A stretch of 51,249 nt of DNA from Peptococcaceae bacterium (GCA_017656185.1 JACDOK010000015.1:1-51249), one strand, 5' to 3'; counted from the first letter of the stretch, positions 17,175-26,745 are shown. The notes: generated by a model from the letters alone, not told the origin. Program-made: numbers and translations.

Positions 17175-19199
17175 TTGAGATTTCCCAAGCTTTTTGAAGA
17201 AGGCTGGATCAGCAATATGCGCATCCGCAACCGGATGGTTATGCCTCCCATGGGCACCAACCTAGCCAGTGAAACCGGTGCGGTCACTCCCGCTATGATT
17301 CACTGGTACCGGGCAAGAGCGAAAGGCGGCGTAGGTTTGATCATTACCGAAATCAACAGCGTCGATACACCGCAGGGTTACGCCCTCCCGAACCAGCTCA
17401 GTATCCACGACAACTCTTACATTGCCGGTCACAACGAACTAGTGGAAGCCGTTAAGATACACGGTGCCAAAATCATCACCCAACTTCACCACGCCGGTCG
17501 CCAGACCACTCCTGAAAACACCTTCGGCCTGCAGCCGGTGGCACCGTCGGCGGTGCCCGATCCTTTTCTTAAGATCGTACCCAGGGAACTTACCATTTCA
17601 GAAATTGAGGATATCATAGAAAAGTTCGTTAAAGCAGCAGTTCGAGCGCAAAACGCCGGTTATGACGGTGTCGAGCTCCACGGGGCTCACGGTTATCTTA
17701 TAGGGCAGTTTATGTCGTCGTTCAGCAACAAGCGTACCGACCTTTACGGCGGCGACCTGAACGGGCGTATGCGCTTCTCATTAGAAATCATTAAGGGCAT
17801 TAAACAGGCCACAGGCAAAAACTTCCCTGTCCTGTTCCGTTTCAGCGCCGACGAGTTCGTCGAAGGCGGCATTCACCTTGAAGAAGCCAAACAAATCGCC
17901 CGTATGCTCCAGGATGCCGGCGTAGATGCCCTGGACATCTCTTCCGGTATCTATGCCTCTATGCCTACTATCTTAGAACCGATGAGCTATCCCGAAGGAT
18001 GGCGGGTCTACCTGGCCGAAAACATTAAAAAAGAAGTAGACATCCCCGTCATAACCGCCGGTGTCATCCGCAGTCCGGAAACGGCGGAAGGCATCCTTGC
18101 CGATGGCAAGGCAGATTTTGTAGCCCTGGGCCGCACCCTTATCGCCGATCCGGAATGGCCGCTGAAGGTAATGGAAGGCCGGACAGAGGATATCAGAAAA
18201 TGTATTACCTGCAACATCTGGTGCATCGGCGAACGTGTCTTCCAGAACCTGCACATCCGCTGCACGGTCAACCCCGTGGCCGGGCGTGAGATGGAATACC
18301 CGTTCATCCCGTCCACCGCAAACCCCCAACACTTTGCAATCGTCGGCGGCGGGCCGGCCGGAATGGAAGCAGCCAGGGTACTGGCAACGGCGGGACACAG
18401 GGTCACCCTTTTTGAAAAGGAACCGGAACTGGGGGGACAGGTCAGGTTGGCCTGTGTACCACCTGGAAAAGAGAAAATAAGATGGTCTATTGACTACCTG
18501 CAAACCCAAATGCACAAATTAGGTGTAGACGTTAGACTTAATACGGAAGTCAATGCCGACACTTTGCAGGGCATGGACACCGATGGTGTAATCCTAGCCA
18601 CGGGCGCGGCCCCGCTGATACCGAATATTCCCGGCATACACAACCCTAACGTTACCACCGTATGGGACATACTTGCCGGCAGGTATCAAGTAGGCGATAA
18701 AGTTGTTATCATAGGCGGAGGGGCTGCGGGTTGTGAGACGAGCCTCTTCCTCAAATACCGCGATGTGGACGTTACCGTGGTCGAAATGGAAGATGATTTG
18801 GCCATCGATACCGAACCGATCAGCAGAATGTCCCTGTTAGAGGACCTAAAGAAAAACAACGTCCGTACCCTTGCCGGTCTCACCGTGCGGAAAATTAAAC
18901 CTGACGGAGTGGTAGCCGTGGACCGCACGTGGAAGGAATACTGGCTCCCCTGCACCAACGTAGCACTCTCGGTAGGCTCGGTACCCGTAAATCACCTGGA
19001 AGGTGAACTTAAACAAAGAGGTATGCGGGTATTTGTCATCGGTGACGCCAAAAAACCGCGCAAATTGAACTATGCCATCAGCGACGGTTTCTTAACGGCC
19101 CATCGCATTCTTCAAATGGAAACACTTGCGCGGCCTTTCCGACCCTTCCCGCTGCAGCAGCCGTACCGTGAACAGCAGCCGGAGTACGTGTTGCAGTAG
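17175..19199 (+). CDS. Old yellow enzyme / 2,4-dienoyl-CoA reductase-type flavoprotein
   Basis: 674 residues. The N-terminal TIM-barrel FMN domain (about 1-340) has PPMGTN, HGAHGYL and the active-site HHAGRQ. It is followed by a 4Fe-4S motif (CITCNIWC, then C after eleven residues), an FAD-binding region (VGGGPAGMEAARVLA) and an NAD(P)-binding region (IIGGGAAGCETSLFL). Such enzymes reduce activated C=C bonds with NAD(P)H. In this operon it may act on the product or precursor of the UbiD reaction. TTG at 17175 follows GGAGGG ten bases upstream; a longer frame from 17061 overlaps the previous gene and lacks one. Confidence 0.88.
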   Translation: MRFPKLFEEGWISNMRIRNRMVMPPMGTNLASETGAVTPAMIHWYRARAKGGVGLIITEINSVDTPQGYALPNQLSIHDNSYIAGHNELVEAVKIHGAKIITQLHHAGRQTTPENTFGLQPVAPSAVPDPFLKIVPRELTISEIEDIIEKFVKAAVRAQNAGYDGVELHGAHGYLIGQFMSSFSNKRTDLYGGDLNGRMRFSLEIIKGIKQATGKNFPVLFRFSADEFVEGGIHLEEAKQIARMLQDAGVDALDISSGIYASMPTILEPMSYPEGWRVYLAENIKKEVDIPVITAGVIRSPETAEGILADGKADFVALGRTLIADPEWPLKVMEGRTEDIRKCITCNIWCIGERVFQNLHIRCTVNPVAGREMEYPFIPSTANPQHFAIVGGGPAGMEAARVLATAGHRVTLFEKEPELGGQVRLACVPPGKEKIRWSIDYLQTQMHKLGVDVRLNTEVNADTLQGMDTDGVILATGAAPLIPNIPGIHNPNVTTVWDILAGRYQVGDKVVIIGGGAAGCETSLFLKYRDVDVTVVEMEDDLAIDTEPISRMSLLEDLKKNNVRTLAGLTVRKIKPDGVVAVDRTWKEYWLPCTNVALSVGSVPVNHLEGELKQRGMRVFVIGDAKKPRKLNYAISDGFLTAHRILQMETLARPFRPFPLQQPYREQQPEYVLQ

Positions 19200-19204
19200 A
19201 GTGC

Positions 19205-19242
19205 ACGATAGAATACACAATGGAATACGGTGGAATATACGA
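19205..19242. repeat. Family A intergenic repeat copy
   Basis: Degenerate tandem of the unit GAATAC-ACAATG-GAATACGGTG directly after the flavoprotein stop. It is related to the copies at 26561-26590 and 39069-39100. Confidence 0.5.
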
Positions 19243-19248
19243 TAAAAG

Positions 19249-19275
19249 CGCCCGGTATTCAGCCGGGCGTATATT
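19249..19275 (+). terminator. Intrinsic terminator of the ubiD-ubiA operon
   Basis: Stem CGCCCGG (19249-19255), a 7-base loop and CCGGGCG (19263-19269), then TATATTATT. Located 50 bases after the flavoprotein stop. Confidence 0.6.
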
Positions 19276-19300
19276 ATTAGGAAAAGTAGTGAGTAGTAAG

Positions 19301-19356
19301 TCTACCGGATTTCTACCGGATTTCTATTGAATTTCCACTGGATCTCTATTGAATTT
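19301..19356. repeat. Family B intergenic repeat array
   Basis: About five imperfect copies of a 12-base unit close to TCTACCGGATTT (later TCTATTGAATTT and CCACTGGATCTC). Similar arrays are at 33961-33993 and, in reverse orientation, 45361-45410. The whole gap 19200-19424 holds only repeats and the terminator. Confidence 0.6.
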
Positions 19357-19424
19357 CAGGCCCCCCCAGGCCCGTATCACAGCGGCTGTTAGCCGTGTAT
19401 CACAGTGAGCGCCAGTGAACGCAA

Positions 19425-19661
19425 TCACGTCAGCATGGCTTCCAAAGCCTTATAAACCGGGCGCACCACGGCCTCAATGCCCCTGGTGACGTTGGGCAGC
19501 GGGAGTTTCAGGATCTGCCCGATACTCAATACCAGGCCGATGGCGATCAATACGAAAAACGCCCACAGTTCCCGGCGCATTTTTTCCCTGAGCATCCGGG
19601 GCACTTCATAGGCGATCATCGCGGCAAAAGCCAGTAACACCAGCACGATGGATAAGGCCAC
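19425..19661 (-). CDS. Small two-helix membrane protein of the germination operon
   Basis: 78 residues with two hydrophobic helices (about 3-20 and 33-52) separated by a basic loop (RMLREKMRR), ending in an amphipathic tail. The GTG start has AAGGAGGGG upstream. It is the last gene of the ger operon, 57 bases after gerAC. Small membrane proteins of similar size are sometimes found as extra subunits of GerA-type receptors (GerD/2TM type). That role is inferred from position. Confidence 0.7.
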   Translation of the reverse strand: MALSIVLVLLAFAAMIAYEVPRMLREKMRRELWAFFVLIAIGLVLSIGQILKLPLPNVTRGIEAVVRPVYKALEAMLT

Positions 19662-19718
19662 ACCAGATCCCCTCCTTGCAAAGCCTTCCGCAATATCCCG
19701 TACCGGACCAACACGGGG

Positions 19719-20948
19719 TTACGGCACGGATATCGCACGGGATTTGCTGATCATTCCTATGTGATGGATCATTTCCGCGTCCACCTTCACGAGCACCTCG
19801 ACGCCGGGGAAAATCTCCGGCCAGTCATCCTTGATCGTCTTCCACTCCTGCGGAAATCGGCGGCGGAAGGCTTCCCCGAAGCCAAAGACGTCCGATTGCA
19901 CCTCCTGGGCCTTGGCCACCGCCGCCAGCACCTCCCGCCGGACCGCCGCCGCACATAGCCTGTCAATTTCTTTTGCAACTTCGGGCTTGGACAGGTCGAA
20001 CGGGCCTTCCGCCTCGGCCACATCGCCCACTACAGAGATTTCGACCGTCATGCGGATGCGCCCGTCGGTAAGCTCCGGCTTGATCGTTGCCTGTCCGCCA
20101 TGGATATCTGCGGCAATTTGGCCCTTTCCCCCGGGACCGGGGACAACCAGTTGCCCTCCCCGCACCTCATTGAGCACCCAGAGGAGGCCCCTCGTCTCAG
20201 GCTCGTTGAGGAAGCCCACCAGCCTGTCCTGGCGAAAGAGCGCGGCGCCCGTCAGGGTTATAGTAAGCGGCGGCTCCATACTCAAATCTTTACGGACCCG
20301 CGGCGTGGCCGTAGGGTTGGCAACCGCCTCGATCACCCCTACAAAGGGCTCCTGCCCGTCAAGGCTCAGGGTCTCCAGTACTTTGCTTAAGGGCACGGCC
20401 GCAAAATGGGACGTCTGCCCGCGCCACCTTACAATATTGTCGATGCGCAGGGCGGGACATACGCCATGCGGGTTAGGCACATTTAGAATCTTCCTGACAT
20501 CGCCTTTAGCCACGAAGACCCTATTGAGCCGGCGGCGGATTTCCACGCTGCGGCCGAAGAAATCGAGCACATCCCCCAGGCCCTGCCGGGCAAGGTCCTC
20601 GCTAAAAATGACGGTACGGTTCTGGGCAAAGAAAAGCCGCTTCGGGGACTGGTGCGCTGCCGCGCGGATGGCGTCAAAGATGGTCCGACCGACCACCTCG
20701 TAGTTGCGAAATGCCTTGCTGGATATACTGGCCCCGGGGGTTACCCCTCCCCGCGGCCCGGCCGCCAGAGCCCGCGGGTTGGGAACCTGGACTAAAAGCT
20801 TCACCAAGCCCTGTGGCGTTCGGTCCACGGCGGTAGCCATCACGTAACCCAGATCCTCCGCCTGGCGAAGGTCCCAGCAGCCGGCCTGGACGGCGGCGGC
20901 AAGCAGGACAATTACCAGCACAAGGGCTGTAATTAACCTCTGCGGCAC
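19719..20948 (-). CDS. gerAC: GerAC-family germination receptor lipoprotein
   Basis: 409 residues. The lipoprotein signal ends in VQAGCWD; CWD followed by DLGYV is the hallmark of Ger(x)C proteins. The rest matches the family: the N-terminal domain with VVGRTIFDAIRAA and FFGRSVEIRRR, and the C-terminal domain ending FPGVEVLVKVDAEM. It is the outer-leaflet-anchored C subunit of a germinant receptor in the spore inner membrane. The GTG follows GGAGGTGAT. It is 52 bases after gerAA. Confidence 0.9.
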   Translation of the reverse strand: MPQRLITALVLVIVLLAAAVQAGCWDLRQAEDLGYVMATAVDRTPQGLVKLLVQVPNPRALAAGPRGGVTPGASISSKAFRNYEVVGRTIFDAIRAAAHQSPKRLFFAQNRTVIFSEDLARQGLGDVLDFFGRSVEIRRRLNRVFVAKGDVRKILNVPNPHGVCPALRIDNIVRWRGQTSHFAAVPLSKVLETLSLDGQEPFVGVIEAVANPTATPRVRKDLSMEPPLTITLTGAALFRQDRLVGFLNEPETRGLLWVLNEVRGGQLVVPGPGGKGQIAADIHGGQATIKPELTDGRIRMTVEISVVGDVAEAEGPFDLSKPEVAKEIDRLCAAAVRREVLAAVAKAQEVQSDVFGFGEAFRRRFPQEWKTIKDDWPEIFPGVEVLVKVDAEMIHHIGMISKSRAISVP

Positions 20949-21000
20949 ATAATCACCTCCTCACCCGGGGTGCACCCTGCATCTAGTTTGATCTCTCCCT

Positions 21001-22644
21001 TTATTCTTTTTTATGGTTATCCCGGGCCGGCCCGGGCTTGAGGTTCGGGGCCATCCGGTACCGGTTTTGTTTGGCCAGCTCAGCCGGTCTCCTGCGCATG
21101 GTCCACATGGGGAAGCGCACAAGAATATCCTTCCAGTCGGTGGAGTGGAAGGGCACCAGCCCGGCGAGGTAGGGCACCCCAAAGGAACGCAGGCCCGCCA
21201 GGTGGATGAAGATGGCCAGCACGCCGGAGATGACCCCAAAAAGGCCCAGCGTTCCCGCCATGAGCATCACCGGAAACCGCAGAAGGCGTATCGAGATGGC
21301 CAGGTCGAAGGCAGGGGCGAGAAAGGAGGTAATACCCGTAAACGCTACCACGATCACCATTTGCGGCGAAACCAGGCCGGCCGTCACCGCCGCATCTCCG
21401 ATAACCAGCACCCCCACGATACTTACCGCCTGGCCGATGGCGCGGGGCAGGCGCACCCCCGCTTCCCGCAGTACCTCGAAGGCCACTTCCATCAGCAGGG
21501 CCTCCAACACCGCCGGCAGGGGAACCCCCTCCCGGCTGGCCACAATGTTCAGGAGAAGGCGCGTGGGAAGCATCTCCTGGTGGAAGGTGGTCACAGCCAC
21601 ATAGAGCGAGGGGAGCAGCAGCGAGATGCCGAAGGCCATCCACCGGAGCAGCCGGATGAAACTGCCGAGGTGGCCGAAGTGGTAATAGTCCTCGGGACTC
21701 TGCATCAGGGCGACCAACCCTGCCGGCAGTACGAGTACAAAGGGCGTGCCCTCGGTGAGGATGGCCACCCTGCCGTCCAGCAGGTTGGCGGCGACCTTAT
21801 CAGGCCGCTCGGTGGCGATCATCTGCGGGAAAGGCGAATAGGGGCTGTCCCGGAGCATCGTTTCCAGGTAATTGCTCTCGAAAACCCCGTCGATATCGAT
21901 GCGTCTTAAGCGTCTCCTCACCTCGTCCACCAGCCCCGGATCTACGAGGCCCTTGATGTAGGCAAGGGCGACGCGGGTGCGGGTTACCCGCCCGAAAAAC
22001 ATATTTTCGAACTGAAGGTTCGGGCTTTTTAACCACCGGCGCAGCATGGTGATGTTTACGGCCAGGCACTCAACGAAGCCTTCACGCGGGCCCCGCACCA
22101 CAGCCTCGGTCTCCGGCTGCCCAACCGGCCGCTTTTCAAATCCCTCAGCCTCCATAACAAGCCCAGTGGCCTCGCCGTCCAAAAACAGTACCGCATTTGC
22201 CTCAAGGATACCTTCCACCGCCTGGCGGAGATTTGTTATCTCCTTCACCGTACCGGCGGTAACGGCGACGCGCTTCATATCCTCCCACAGCGGCCGCCCA
22301 TTGGGCTCCCGGGGCCGGTAATCCAGCATCAGCGACTTCAGCACGTTATGGCCGACCAGGGAGCGTTCGACCAGGTCTTTGATAAAAACCAGTGCCGCCC
22401 GGGCCCGGCCCCCGGCGATATCGAATTCGCGCACGATGAAATCGGGGTTGGTATCGAAGACCTCTTTCAGGCGCGTGATATTAACCTGCAGGTCCGGGGA
22501 AAGAGGTATCCTTTCCAATTCCGCGGGTTCCCAAACGCGTGTCTCTGTTCGGCCCAGGTCCTGCTTACCGTCCACCGGCTGCACGACGGACTTCTTTGAC
22601 CGCGCCAGGAGATCCATAAGTTTTTTGGTCAGCCGCCTGCGCAA
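21001..22644 (-). CDS. gerAA: GerAA-family germination receptor A subunit
   Basis: 547 residues. A large N-terminal cytoplasmic part (ITRLKEVFDTNPDFIVREF, then RVTRTRVALAYIKGLVDP) is followed by about five membrane helices from residue ~310 (SFIRLLRWMAF, PLPAVLEALLMEVAFEVLREAG, and so on). This is the standard architecture of the A subunit. It works with the B and C subunits to detect germinants. The TTG start lies after GGGGGTGG. It follows gerAB by 26 bases. Confidence 0.92.
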   Translation of the reverse strand: MRRRLTKKLMDLLARSKKSVVQPVDGKQDLGRTETRVWEPAELERIPLSPDLQVNITRLKEVFDTNPDFIVREFDIAGGRARAALVFIKDLVERSLVGHNVLKSLMLDYRPREPNGRPLWEDMKRVAVTAGTVKEITNLRQAVEGILEANAVLFLDGEATGLVMEAEGFEKRPVGQPETEAVVRGPREGFVECLAVNITMLRRWLKSPNLQFENMFFGRVTRTRVALAYIKGLVDPGLVDEVRRRLRRIDIDGVFESNYLETMLRDSPYSPFPQMIATERPDKVAANLLDGRVAILTEGTPFVLVLPAGLVALMQSPEDYYHFGHLGSFIRLLRWMAFGISLLLPSLYVAVTTFHQEMLPTRLLLNIVASREGVPLPAVLEALLMEVAFEVLREAGVRLPRAIGQAVSIVGVLVIGDAAVTAGLVSPQMVIVVAFTGITSFLAPAFDLAISIRLLRFPVMLMAGTLGLFGVISGVLAIFIHLAGLRSFGVPYLAGLVPFHSTDWKDILVRFPMWTMRRRPAELAKQNRYRMAPNLKPGPARDNHKKE

Positions 22645-22670
22645 GTCCGGCCACCCCCTGTATCATCGGA

Positions 22671-23777
22671 TCAGCTTGCACCCTGCAGACTTTTGGGCTT
22701 CAAAAAAGTTAACAGGTATAGAAAACCGGTAAGCATGAAATTGACAAAAATAATGGTCAAAGGGAAAACCTCACCCGAAAAACTCTTTAACTCAACGATG
22801 TTTTCCCAGGCCTGCATGCCCAGTGCCGTCATAACCGCACCCGCCGGTAAAATAAGGATACGGTAGCTTCTCAGGTTCAGCCACTGGGCCAGCCCGAGGG
22901 TGCCCGCGTAGAAGAAGGTGGAGAGTTTCATCAGCATGCCCGCTACCCAAATCATCATAAACATGGCGTCCTGCCGTTCCAGGATGGGCAGAGCTTCTAT
23001 AGTCACCCGGCGGGCGATATTAAAGGTGGGATAGAGGAAACGCCCGGTCTCGTTAGGGCCCATTATTCCTACGGCGCCGATCACCACCATTTCCATGACT
23101 ACAAAAAGTATCGTCACGGCCAGGAGGCTTGTCTTCAACGTTTTGCCCTGGTTGCCGATAAAAGGGAGCAGCATCAGAATAACCGCCGTTTCACCGAACC
23201 AGCCCCCCGGCACAACGGCTCCGAGAACGACCGGTCCGACCCCGTTTTCCAAAAACGGAAGAAAGCGGGTGAATTCTATATCTTTAACGATAAGCAGGAA
23301 AATGAGCAAGAGACCGAATAAAGCCACCGCCAAAATGATCGCGTTTACTCTGCAGAGCACCTCGAGCCCGCCGTAAAGCACATAGGCGGCAAGCAGGGTC
23401 AGCATAATGATAACAACAATGATTGGGGTTTGGGGCAGATAGGCCGCGGACATCAGTGCCTCGAATTCACGCTGGACAAAGTAAGCCACGTAGAAAAAGT
23501 AGAATATATAGATAAAACCGATGACTTTACCTAAAATTTTCCCCGCCACCCGGGGAGCGTACTGGATTACCGTCTCGCGAGGGAATTTCAGGGCCAGCTT
23601 GGTGGCCACAAAGACCTGCAGGCTGCCGAAAAGATAGGCCAGGACAAGAGAAAGCCAGGCGTCCTGCCTGGCGTATTGCGCCGTAATGGCAGGTACAAAC
23701 AAGATGGCCGTCGCCAAGACGATACTCACCTGGTAGCCCATGGCCTGGTAGGCCGAAATTTGCCCTTCTTCCCGCAT
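22671..23777 (-). CDS. gerAB: GerAB-family germinant-binding permease
   Basis: 368 residues with about ten membrane helices; an amino-acid-permease-like GerAB protein (EEGQISAYQAMGYQVS at the start). The B subunit is generally thought to bind the germinant. ATG 23777 is chosen because GGAGAG lies just upstream; an ATG at 23795 has no ribosome binding site. It is the first gene of the operon, giving the order AB-AA-AC rather than the AA-AB-AC of B. subtilis gerA. SigG control is expected for the family, but I could not identify the promoter. Confidence 0.9.
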   Translation of the reverse strand: MREEGQISAYQAMGYQVSIVLATAILFVPAITAQYARQDAWLSLVLAYLFGSLQVFVATKLALKFPRETVIQYAPRVAGKILGKVIGFIYIFYFFYVAYFVQREFEALMSAAYLPQTPIIVVIIMLTLLAAYVLYGGLEVLCRVNAIILAVALFGLLLIFLLIVKDIEFTRFLPFLENGVGPVVLGAVVPGGWFGETAVILMLLPFIGNQGKTLKTSLLAVTILFVVMEMVVIGAVGIMGPNETGRFLYPTFNIARRVTIEALPILERQDAMFMMIWVAGMLMKLSTFFYAGTLGLAQWLNLRSYRILILPAGAVMTALGMQAWENIVELKSFSGEVFPLTIIFVNFMLTGFLYLLTFLKPKSLQGAS

Positions 23778-23795
23778 CTTACTCTCCAACCTCAT

Positions 23796-23999
23796 TCCGG
23801 GATTTTTGCTTAGTTTTAGCAGGGATGACGGGATTCATTCATCCACCTTTAACGTGGTAGTACACGGCCTTAAGGCCGCTGAATAAATGGGGGATATTCC
23901 TTACGGGCTGCCCGGCGGGCGAGAGGCACCGCCTCTACGGGCTGGAAAGTGAGAAGTTAGGATCATCCCTATAGAGAAGAAAAGGGAAATTGAGGACAT
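23796..23999. other. Divergent intergenic region with a palindrome
   Basis: No gene seen. It contains CGGCCTTAAGGCCG near 23866 and a GAGGC/GCCTC hairpin near 23927. It must hold the promoters of the ger operon (minus) and of the hydrolase (plus), but no confident boxes were found. Confidence 0.3.
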
Positions 24000-24062
24000 A
24001 TGTTGAAGTACCGGGATAAAATTTTACGTGATCTACGTGATCGGATAAGGAGTGACCGGCAG

Positions 24063-24779
24063 ATGACGGAATATGTAATTCACCCCCTGGTTGTGGGTGC
24101 CAACGAGACCGACCAGGGCATCATGACCTACTTGCGGGGATACGGAAAGCGCATCTGGATTCCCATCTATGTCTTTTACCTGGAGGGCGGAGATAAGAAG
24201 ATCCTGGTTGATACCGGCCTGGAGCAGTTTATGGTGCCTCCCGAGGTGGGGGAGAAATATGGGCTGGACATCCTGGAGTTTGAAGACGCGCTGGCCAAGG
24301 TAAACCTCAAACCGGAGGACATCGACATCATCATTCATACCCACCTGCACAACGACCACTGCGAAAACGACTATAAGTGCCCCAACGCCAAGGTTTACGT
24401 CCAAAAGGCCGAGTATGACTTCTTCCTTAACCCCCATCCTCTCGATCACCGCTACTACCCCGACATACTTGACGACGTGGAAGTGATCACAGTGGAGGGA
24501 GACCAGGAAATTGTGGACGGCATCAGTGTGATGCTGACACCTGGACATACCCCCGGTGGGCAGTCGGTGGTTGTTAATACTGCCGCCGGAAAGGTCATTA
24601 TTACCGGGTTCTGCTGTAACCAGGGAAACTTCCCGCCACAGGGCGGCGTCGTTACACCCGGTGTACACCTCAATGCCATCGAAGCCTACGAAAGCATCAA
24701 GCGCGTGAAAGAAGCCGGGGCAGACATCATCCTTCCCCTTCACGACTGGTCGGTGGGGACCAAGGTGTGGGGGAGGTAA
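24063..24779 (+). CDS. Metallo-beta-lactamase-fold hydrolase (AHL lactonase-like)
   Basis: 238 residues. The zinc-binding motif HTHLHNDHCEN and the later LTPGHTPGGQS and LPLHDW segments give the N-acyl-homoserine-lactonase/AttM-type branch of the metallo-beta-lactamase superfamily. Probably a hydrolase of a lactone or ester; the family name does not prove quorum quenching. ATG 24063 has AAGGAGTG about ten bases upstream. An in-frame ATG at 24000 after GAGGA adds 21 charged residues and is possible. Cytoplasmic; nothing else in its operon. Confidence 0.8.
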   Translation: MTEYVIHPLVVGANETDQGIMTYLRGYGKRIWIPIYVFYLEGGDKKILVDTGLEQFMVPPEVGEKYGLDILEFEDALAKVNLKPEDIDIIIHTHLHNDHCENDYKCPNAKVYVQKAEYDFFLNPHPLDHRYYPDILDDVEVITVEGDQEIVDGISVMLTPGHTPGGQSVVVNTAAGKVIITGFCCNQGNFPPQGGVVTPGVHLNAIEAYESIKRVKEAGADIILPLHDWSVGTKVWGR

Positions 24780-24939
24780 AATAGTACGCCCAGCACTCAG
24801 GTGAACAACAGGGGGTTCAAATGTCCACTTTTCGTTTTTAAAGCGCTTTACTCCTACATTGACACTACAGCAAGTCGAAAGTAATATTTAAGGGTGTGAA
24901 TTATTCACGAGATGAAGTATAGTCCCGGAGGTTATCGCA

Positions 24940-26532
24940 TTGGGAAACCTTACCCACCGCCAAAAACTTACCATTATGATCGCCATTATGACCGGCTTGC
25001 TGTTTGCCGCCTTGAACCAGACCATTATCGGTACTGCCATGCCCCGTATTATCGCCAAGCTGGGCGGTATGGAGTATTACAGCTGGATATTTACCATGTA
25101 TATGCTGACGTCCAGCATCGCGGTAAGTCTGGTGGGTAAACTGTCTGACATATACGGGCGCAAGTTGTTTCTTTTGGCCGGGCTGACCGTTTTTATGGCC
25201 GGGTCGCTGTTAAGTGGTCTTGCCAATACCATCTTTGACCTGATTGTCTACCGGGGCGTCCAGGGCCTGGGCGGCGGTATGATAATGTCTACCGCCCTGG
25301 CATCTGTAGGAGACCTGTTCACCCCCAGGGAACGCGGGCGGTGGCAGGGCCTTTTGGGGGCAGTTTTTGCACTCGCCAGTATCATAGGACCGGTCACGGG
25401 CGGTTATATCGTCGATCACTTTGAATGGCATTGGGTTTTTTGGGTTAACCTTCCGGTAGGCATTGTTGCTTTTGGATTAATCGCGACCCTTTTCCCGCAA
25501 GTAAAGGGTGAAAAAGAACCGGTGGATTTTGCGGGTGCCTTCTTTCTTACCGCCACTCTGATTCCGCTGCTGTTAGCCCTTTCCTGGGCCGGGATAGACT
25601 ACCCGTGGACATCACCAACCATCGCGGGATTATTTACCGCAGCCGGGGTCGCACTGGTTTTGTTCATCTGGACGGAGTCACGGGCTGCCAGTCCCATCGT
25701 ACCGCTCCACCTGTTCCGGAACTCCATATTTACTATTACCAATATTATCGGTTTTCTAACTTTCATAGGAATGTTTGGTACCACAATGTTTATCCCGCTT
25801 TTCGTGCAGGGGATAATAGGTGTGTCGGCCACCTATTCCGGTTTAGTCCTAATCCCTCTTATGCTCAGTAACGTAACTGCCAATGCCATAAGCGGGCAGA
25901 TTACATCCCGGACTGGCAAATACAAGATTATGGTTATCACGGGAGCAGCAATACTGTCAGCCGGGATATACCTGCTGTCGTGTATGGATATCAATACCAC
26001 CAATGCCGAAGCGGTTAGAAACATGATTATTACCGGTATCGGCCTGGGGATTACCATGCCGCTTACCATTCTGATTGTTCAAAATGCCGTCCCCTACAGA
26101 TTACTGGGCGTGGCCACCTCAACCGCACAGCTGTTCCGTTCTCTTGGCGGCACGGTTGGAGTTGCCGTAATGGGAACAGTCCTGGTGGGGCGTATGAACG
26201 TCGAGATGGCAAAAAACATGCCCGCCACAGCTAAGCAATTCGCTTCCAGTCACCACCTGGCGCTTTTGCATAACCCCCAGGCTTTACTTGACCCGGGTAC
26301 CATTAACCGTATTAGGGCCTCTCTGCCTCCGGAAATGATGGGGGCTTTCCGGGAAGTAATGGCAGCCCTTAAACAGTCCTTGGCCGTTTCACTGGAACAG
26401 GTATGGCTGTGCGCACTTGTGGCTGTCGGCATCGCCCTGGTACTGTCCTTCTTTGTGAAGGAGATTCCTCTTCAGGATACCGCATCAACACCGTCACGAC
26501 AGGACGCAACAAAGCGTCAGTTCCCCGCTTGA
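24940..26532 (+). CDS. MFS drug efflux transporter, DHA2 (EmrB/QacA) family
   Basis: 530 residues with about 14 membrane helices. Motif A GKLSDIYGRKLF (helices 2-3) and the motif C-like GPVTGGYIVDHFEWHWVFWVNLPVG are clear, as are QTIIGTAMPRI and QAxxSP-type segments of the DHA2 family. Predicted proton-driven export of lipophilic drugs or metabolites. The TTG start has GGAGGT eight bases upstream. No adjacent regulator is present. The start matches the family's N-terminal LTHRQKLTI. Confidence 0.9.
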   Translation: MGNLTHRQKLTIMIAIMTGLLFAALNQTIIGTAMPRIIAKLGGMEYYSWIFTMYMLTSSIAVSLVGKLSDIYGRKLFLLAGLTVFMAGSLLSGLANTIFDLIVYRGVQGLGGGMIMSTALASVGDLFTPRERGRWQGLLGAVFALASIIGPVTGGYIVDHFEWHWVFWVNLPVGIVAFGLIATLFPQVKGEKEPVDFAGAFFLTATLIPLLLALSWAGIDYPWTSPTIAGLFTAAGVALVLFIWTESRAASPIVPLHLFRNSIFTITNIIGFLTFIGMFGTTMFIPLFVQGIIGVSATYSGLVLIPLMLSNVTANAISGQITSRTGKYKIMVITGAAILSAGIYLLSCMDINTTNAEAVRNMIITGIGLGITMPLTILIVQNAVPYRLLGVATSTAQLFRSLGGTVGVAVMGTVLVGRMNVEMAKNMPATAKQFASSHHLALLHNPQALLDPGTINRIRASLPPEMMGAFREVMAALKQSLAVSLEQVWLCALVAVGIALVLSFFVKEIPLQDTASTPSRQDATKRQFPA

Positions 26533-26560
26533 TGCGGGAGCCGCATAAGTACCGTTTAGG

Positions 26561-26590
26561 ATACGGTGGAGTATACAATGGAGTATACGG
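26561..26590. repeat. Family A intergenic repeat copy
   Basis: ATACGGTGGAGTATACAATG followed by GAGTATACGG, two tandem units just after the MFS gene. Closest relatives are at 19205-19242 and, inverted, 16643-16671. Confidence 0.55.
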
Positions 26591-26624
26591 GGCTAAAAGT
26601 AGCTAAGACTGTTTCCAAATGTCA

Positions 26625-26654
26625 TTGACACTTGGCTGCTTAGGCGTATATAAT
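26625..26654 (+). promoter_or_regulatory. Near-consensus sigma-A promoter of the TrpXYZ-type operon
   Basis: Exact TTGACA (26625-26630) and exact TATAAT (26649-26654) with an 18-base spacer. It is about 290 bases upstream of the binding-protein gene and precedes a leader with its own terminator. Confidence 0.8.
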
Positions 26655-26721
26655 CTGAGTGAGTTCTGAGTGTGTGCAGCAATTTTAATATTTAAAATTT
26701 AATAGTTAGTAGTTAGTTGAG

Positions 26722-26745
26722 ATGAGAAACGCCTTTGCCTGGTAA
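26722..26745 (+). promoter_or_regulatory. Possible leader peptide with terminal Trp codon
   Basis: ATG AGA AAC GCC TTT GCC TGG TAA encodes MRNAFAW, lying between the promoter and the leader terminator. A second tiny frame (26763-26786, MRLGCLD) follows. No good ribosome binding site precedes the first. The Trp codon just before the stop fits attenuation of a tryptophan-type importer, but a chance frame of this size is easy to find. Confidence 0.3.

Noticed and set aside
19831-21909. Plus-strand frames of 290-298 codons
   Set aside because: They are mirror frames of gerAC and gerAA in GC-rich sequence, with no recognisable motif or ribosome binding site.
24033-24743. Minus-strand frame of 236 codons opposite the metallo-beta-lactamase-fold gene
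   Set aside because: The plus strand has the full zinc motif, so this frame is its shadow.
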